From: Paractinoplanes tereljensis
GTDB lineage: Bacteria > Actinomycetota > Actinomycetes > Mycobacteriales > Micromonosporaceae
NCBI RefSeq assembly: GCF_016862435.1
Contig: NZ_BOMY01000031.1
Span: 154,786-218,785, forward strand
Length of the DNA: 64,000 nucleotides
Direction: 5' to 3'
The notes beneath the pieces are model-generated. The model saw nothing but the letters and a program-made list of their open reading frames with translations. It searched no databases and was not told the DNA's origin. The translations under genes and the position numbers were made by a program. Shown here in pieces: positions 60,808 through 64,000 of this stretch (positions are counted from its first letter, which is position 1; each line of letters starts with the position of its first letter).

Positions 60808-61956
60808 TTAGGCGTTCGCGATCTCGTGCGCGCGGGGCTCGGCTTCCGTGCGGGGTTCGGCATCCGCGATGCGAACCCTGGTCGGCCGCGGCGTTGCCGC
60901 AGCCGGACCGGCCGTGACCGATGCCTTCGTGGTCAGGGCGGCCGGCGCCTCTGGGGTCAGGGCCGCCGAGCGGCGGATTCGCAGCCAGGAGAGCCAGCCG
61001 ACGCCGATGATGAAGCCGAAGCTGATCAACCGGTAGAGCACCACCGTGGCCAGGGCGGCTGCGCCGCTCACTCCGCCTGCCATCAGTCCGAGGATCAGGG
61101 CGCTGTCGATGATGCCCAGGCCGCCCGGGACGATCGTGATGGTGCCGGCCGCCATGGCGGCGCAGAACGCCAGCAACACGGCGGTCAGTCCGGCCGGGGG
61201 CTCGCCGATCGCTCGGAAGCACAGCCACAGGCAGACCGCGTCGAGCAGCCAGTTGAGCAGGGCGAAGGCGGCGGCCGCGACACCGTGGCCGGGGCTGAGC
61301 CGGGCGGCGCGCAGCTGTTCGAGGAAGCCGCGGACCCGGTCGTGGCCGTGATGGGCCGGCCGGCGGCGCAGCCGGTTGAACCAGGCCAGCGGGAGCCGGG
61401 CCAGCTGCTCGGCCATCTCCGGGCGTTGGGCGATCCGGCGTACGCCGAGGGTGAGCAGCACGGCCGCGACCACCAGGGCGACCAGGTTCTGCCAGTGGGT
61501 GGCCCCGCCCGCCGCGATCGCGCTGCCCACGGTGACCACCGCGAGCGCGACGCCGGAGAGAATCCCGCTGAGCGCGATCACCCAGGACGCGATGGCCGGG
61601 CTGGCCCCGAACCGGCGCATCTGCTGATAGTTGAGCCGGGTGGAGAACGCCGGTCCGCCGGGCAGGGTCTCGTTGAGTGAATGGGCCGCGAGCGCCAGGC
61701 GCATGTTCTCGAGGTAGGGGGCCCGAACCCCGGCCGACCGCAGAAGCCGCCGCTGCATGCGGGCGTAGGCACTCATCGAGGCGACCTCGGCGAAGACCGC
61801 GAGGGCAAGCCAGCCCAGATGCGGCGTGCGCAGCTGGCGAAGGGCGCCGGCCAGCGATGACCACCCCAGCACCAGCTCGGTGACCAGCAGCGCCACCACC
61901 GCCACCACCGCGACAGCCCGAAGCCACCGCCGATGCCGCGTGCACACTTTCGCCAT
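60808..61956 (-). CDS. YbhN/UPF0104-type membrane protein (lysylphosphatidylglycerol synthase TM family)
   Basis: 382 residues from ATG 61956. Eight or so membrane helices with the family landmarks LNETLPGGPAFSTRL near residue 95 and TIVPGGLGIID further on. The C-terminal tail of about 55 residues is charged and disordered (RTEAEPRAHEIANA at the end). Family members are predicted lipid or glycan flippases. The 15-bp repeat array begins right after the stop. Confidence 0.83.
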   Translation of the reverse strand: MAKVCTRHRRWLRAVAVVAVVALLVTELVLGWSSLAGALRQLRTPHLGWLALAVFAEVASMSAYARMQRRLLRSAGVRAPYLENMRLALAAHSLNETLPGGPAFSTRLNYQQMRRFGASPAIASWVIALSGILSGVALAVVTVGSAIAAGGATHWQNLVALVVAAVLLTLGVRRIAQRPEMAEQLARLPLAWFNRLRRRPAHHGHDRVRGFLEQLRAARLSPGHGVAAAAFALLNWLLDAVCLWLCFRAIGEPPAGLTAVLLAFCAAMAAGTITIVPGGLGIIDSALILGLMAGGVSGAAALATVVLYRLISFGFIIGVGWLSWLRIRRSAALTPEAPAALTTKASVTAGPAAATPRPTRVRIADAEPRTEAEPRAHEIANA

Positions 61957-62048
61957 GACCCAATGATTGCTCGCAGTGCAAGTTTTCTCAATGGGCATGC
62001 TTTGTGACGTGCCCGTCAGGCAGCTTCCGTCAGATGCCGGCCAGGCGG

Positions 62049-62579
62049 TCAGACAGCCAGACGAGCGGGCTGGCGGGCGCGGTGGCGGCGGACGGCGTCT
62101 CGGTTGGCGCAGCGGGTTGAGCAGTAGCGCCGGCGGCCGGTGCGGGACGTGTCGGCGACTACCAGGCCGCACTCGGGGACTGCGCAGCGGCGCAGGCGGT
62201 GCATGCCTCGGCCGGCCAGGTGCAGTGCGGTGCCTACCGCGATCAGCGACGTCAGCACCGCGCTCGGGGACTGGTCGGGGTCGCGGTAGTGCAGGTGCCA
62301 GCCGCCGGTGTGGTCGGTCAGCCGGGGGTAGGCGGCGGCCTCGGCGAGCATCCGGTTGAGCAGCGTGGCTCGCTCGTGGTCGTCGCGGGCGTCGACGATT
62401 GTTTCCCAGTTGCCTAGGACGCTCCTGGTTCGGGTGAGGTCTGTCTCGGTGACCGGGGTTTCCAGGATCAGGCCGGCCTCGCGGCATCGTGCGGCCAGCT
62501 CGGCGGGGTCGGCCGGGGGTCGGTTCACCAGGTCGGCGGCCAGGTTCACGGCATCCTCGCCGTAAGGGTTGAGATGCAT
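62049..62579 (-). CDS. CGNR zinc-finger transcriptional regulator
   Basis: 176 residues from ATG 62579. The N-terminal stress-response-type domain is followed by the C-terminal zinc finger: Cys in RRCAVPECGLVVAD and RRRYCSTRCANRDAVRRHR (CxxxxC...CxxxC with the CANR variant of CGNR). The start codon lies 26 nt from the divergent MFS start, so at least one of the transcripts has almost no leader. Probably regulates that MFS gene and itself. Confidence 0.87.
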   Translation of the reverse strand: MHLNPYGEDAVNLAADLVNRPPADPAELAARCREAGLILETPVTETDLTRTRSVLGNWETIVDARDDHERATLLNRMLAEAAAYPRLTDHTGGWHLHYRDPDQSPSAVLTSLIAVGTALHLAGRGMHRLRRCAVPECGLVVADTSRTGRRRYCSTRCANRDAVRRHRARQPARLAV

Positions 62580-62605
62580 AAGACCATTACAGCAGGCTTG
62601 GCTCA

Positions 62606-63901
62606 ATGAAATATCGCTGGGTCATCCTGGCCGTGGCCACCTTTACCCAGGCGGCGGCTGGGTTCTTCGTGCAGGGGGTCGGTGCTCTCGGCGTACAGCT
62701 GCGGTCTGATCTTGGAATTTCTGCCGCCCAGCTTGGCCTTCTCGTCTCGGCCGGACAATTCGTGCCGTTGATCGGATTGCTGGTCGCGGGGGAGTTGCTC
62801 GACCGCTTCGATGAGCGCTGGGTGGTCACCGCGGGCGCGGCCGTGGTGGGCGGGGCGCTGGTCGCCGGGGCGTTCGCACCCGGGTACGCGGCGTTGCTCG
62901 CCGTCCTGCTGGTCGTCGGCGCCGGCTACAGCACCGTGCAGCCGGGCGGCAGCAAATCGGTGGCGTCCTGGTTCGACGCCTCGCGGCGCGGCACCGCGAT
63001 GGGCATCCGCCAGGCCGGTCTGCCGCTGGGTGCCGCGCTGGCCTCCGCGACGCTGCCTGCGATCGCCACCGCGTTCGGCTGGCGCGCCACGCCGCTCACC
63101 GGCGGGCTCATCGCACTGCTCGGCGCAGCCGCCTTCCTGACCCTTTATCGTCGCCCGCCCGCGTTGCCCACCGGCGCTGCGTCGGCCACCGGCTCGCGCG
63201 CCGGCGCCACCTGGACCTCTGCCCTGCGCGTCGGTGCCGGGCCGGGCGCTGACGCCGTCTCGGTTGCCGAATCGGGCGGCGGGGCTGCCCTGGCTGCCGG
63301 CTCGGGTGCTGGGGCTGAGCGGGCGGTCGGGTCGCGGCGGGCGCTGCTGCGGGAGCCAGGGATGCGGCGGGCGTTGCGGTATGGCGTGGGGCTGATCTCC
63401 GTACAGTGTGGGATTGGGCTTTTGACTGTTCTTCATCTGCATGACGCCGCCGGCATGTCGGCCGGGCGGGCCACCGCGATTTTGGTGGCTGCCCAGGGTG
63501 CCGGGGTCGCCGGGCGGATTCTGCTCGCCGCCTGGAGCGACCGGGCTCCGGCCCGGCGCCATGACGTCGTGCGGGTCAGCATGCTTGCCGTTGCCGCCGG
63601 GCTGCTGGTGGTGATGACGCCGCTGGGTGGGTCGGCGGTGGCGGCGAGTATCGCGTTCGTCTGGCTCGGGTTCTTCGGCATCGGGTGGTACGGGCCCTGG
63701 GTGGCGATGGTCGCCGAGGTCGCCCCGGGGCGGACCGGGTTCGCGCTCGGCCTGGCCATGATGGGCAACCAGGTCGCGATCGTGCTCGTCCCGCCGCTGC
63801 TGGGACTGCTTCGCGACGCCACCGGTGGCTTCACCGTGGCGTGGGGTCTGCTCCTAGGGATGACATGCGCGGCGCTCGTTCGGGTGCGCGGGAACCAATA
63901 G
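62606..63901 (+). CDS. MFS transporter
   Basis: 431 residues from ATG 62606, twelve helices. Loop 2-3 motif reads LLDRFDERWV; the central cytoplasmic loop (about residues 178-245) is long and Ala/Gly-rich. Without a clear ribosome site in the 26-nt divergent gap, translation may be leaderless. Probably controlled by the CGNR regulator. Confidence 0.87.
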   Translation: MKYRWVILAVATFTQAAAGFFVQGVGALGVQLRSDLGISAAQLGLLVSAGQFVPLIGLLVAGELLDRFDERWVVTAGAAVVGGALVAGAFAPGYAALLAVLLVVGAGYSTVQPGGSKSVASWFDASRRGTAMGIRQAGLPLGAALASATLPAIATAFGWRATPLTGGLIALLGAAAFLTLYRRPPALPTGAASATGSRAGATWTSALRVGAGPGADAVSVAESGGGAALAAGSGAGAERAVGSRRALLREPGMRRALRYGVGLISVQCGIGLLTVLHLHDAAGMSAGRATAILVAAQGAGVAGRILLAAWSDRAPARRHDVVRVSMLAVAAGLLVVMTPLGGSAVAASIAFVWLGFFGIGWYGPWVAMVAEVAPGRTGFALGLAMMGNQVAIVLVPPLLGLLRDATGGFTVAWGLLLGMTCAALVRVRGNQ

Positions 63902-63954
63902 CGGGGCTCGGGCGACCAACGTCACAGTTGCCGGCTCATCCCCATGAGGTGCTC

Positions 63955-64000
63955 ATGTCCACCGATGCCCCGCCGTCCTCCGCCCCGCCGTTACGGCAGG
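63955..64000 (+). CDS. Start of an unidentified gene, truncated by the window edge
   Basis: ATG 63955 follows GAGGT by 5 nt, and opens a Pro/Ser-rich N-terminus (MSTDAPPSSAPPLRQ) that runs off the right end. Too short to identify. Confidence 0.45.
   Translation, partial: MSTDAPPSSAPPLRQ

Noticed and set aside
60717..60917. Plus-strand ORF with repeated LTFVC motifs from the 15-bp array
   Set aside because: No ribosome site, frame arises solely from the repeat, and it runs into the antisense of the membrane protein gene.

Overview
The window is very GC-rich, with GTG starts, GGAGG-type ribosome sites, many TetR/MarR/LuxR/XRE regulators, a VanZ-type two-component locus, an F420/FMN-type PPOX protein and a large secreted RHS protein. 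This fits a high-GC filamentous actinobacterium, probably of the Micromonosporaceae (Actinoplanes-like). The family-level placement is inference from gene content. No rRNA, tRNA, CRISPR array, insertion sequence or phage genes were found. The region looks like chromosomal accessory DNA.

Layout. 1-7678: one plus-strand operon (left end outside the window) with a ribose-type ABC transporter, a split transketolase, an FGGY kinase and a TIM-barrel isomerase. The combination matches the D-apiose transketolase pathway. 7776-10719: a polytopic membrane protein and an MFS transporter. 10829-12436: a lone gene with a HEPN RNase motif. 12752-17951: an azoreductase relic beside its MarR regulator, a hydrolase, an aldo/keto reductase with a TetR regulator, and a class A penicillin-binding protein. 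17938-22032 (minus): DEAD-box helicase, VanZ-like protein, response regulator and histidine kinase. 22089-26636: a stand-alone LigD-type phosphoesterase with a YtxH-like partner, an SDR/TetR pair, a quinone oxidoreductase and a membrane-tethered ACT protein. 26599-31428: a LuxR/AAA giant regulator, small stress proteins and a candidate immunity gene. 31442-37528 (minus): a 2028-residue RHS-Hint polymorphic toxin.

37647-45915: a decayed hydrolase, a prolyl oligopeptidase, an XRE regulator whose start region is triplicated, an SDR, and a DHA2 efflux pump with a TetR regulator and two clear operators. 46359-49422 (minus): a tightly coupled cassette of isomerase, Gfo/Idh dehydrogenase and LarA-like nickel racemase, which may process a sugar acid. 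49593-52035: a GlxA-type regulator, GAPDH and an orphan Phd/YefM antitoxin. 52130-56457 (minus): a 1341-residue hybrid kinase/SpoIIE phosphatase/RsbW-type kinase coupled to a STAS protein. 56665-63901: a secreted GH31 glycosidase with two inserted carbohydrate-binding modules, a broken FAD monooxygenase, a 15-bp repeat array, a YbhN-type membrane protein, a CGNR regulator and an MFS transporter.

Three themes recur. First, at least three genes survive as end-fragments that keep the N- and C-terminal codons but have lost the middle (azoreductase, alpha/beta hydrolase, FAD monooxygenase). Second, nearly all convergent gene pairs overlap at their 3' ends; the two that do not are separated by strong hairpins. 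Third, divergent regulator/enzyme pairs carry recognisable duplicated palindromic operators.
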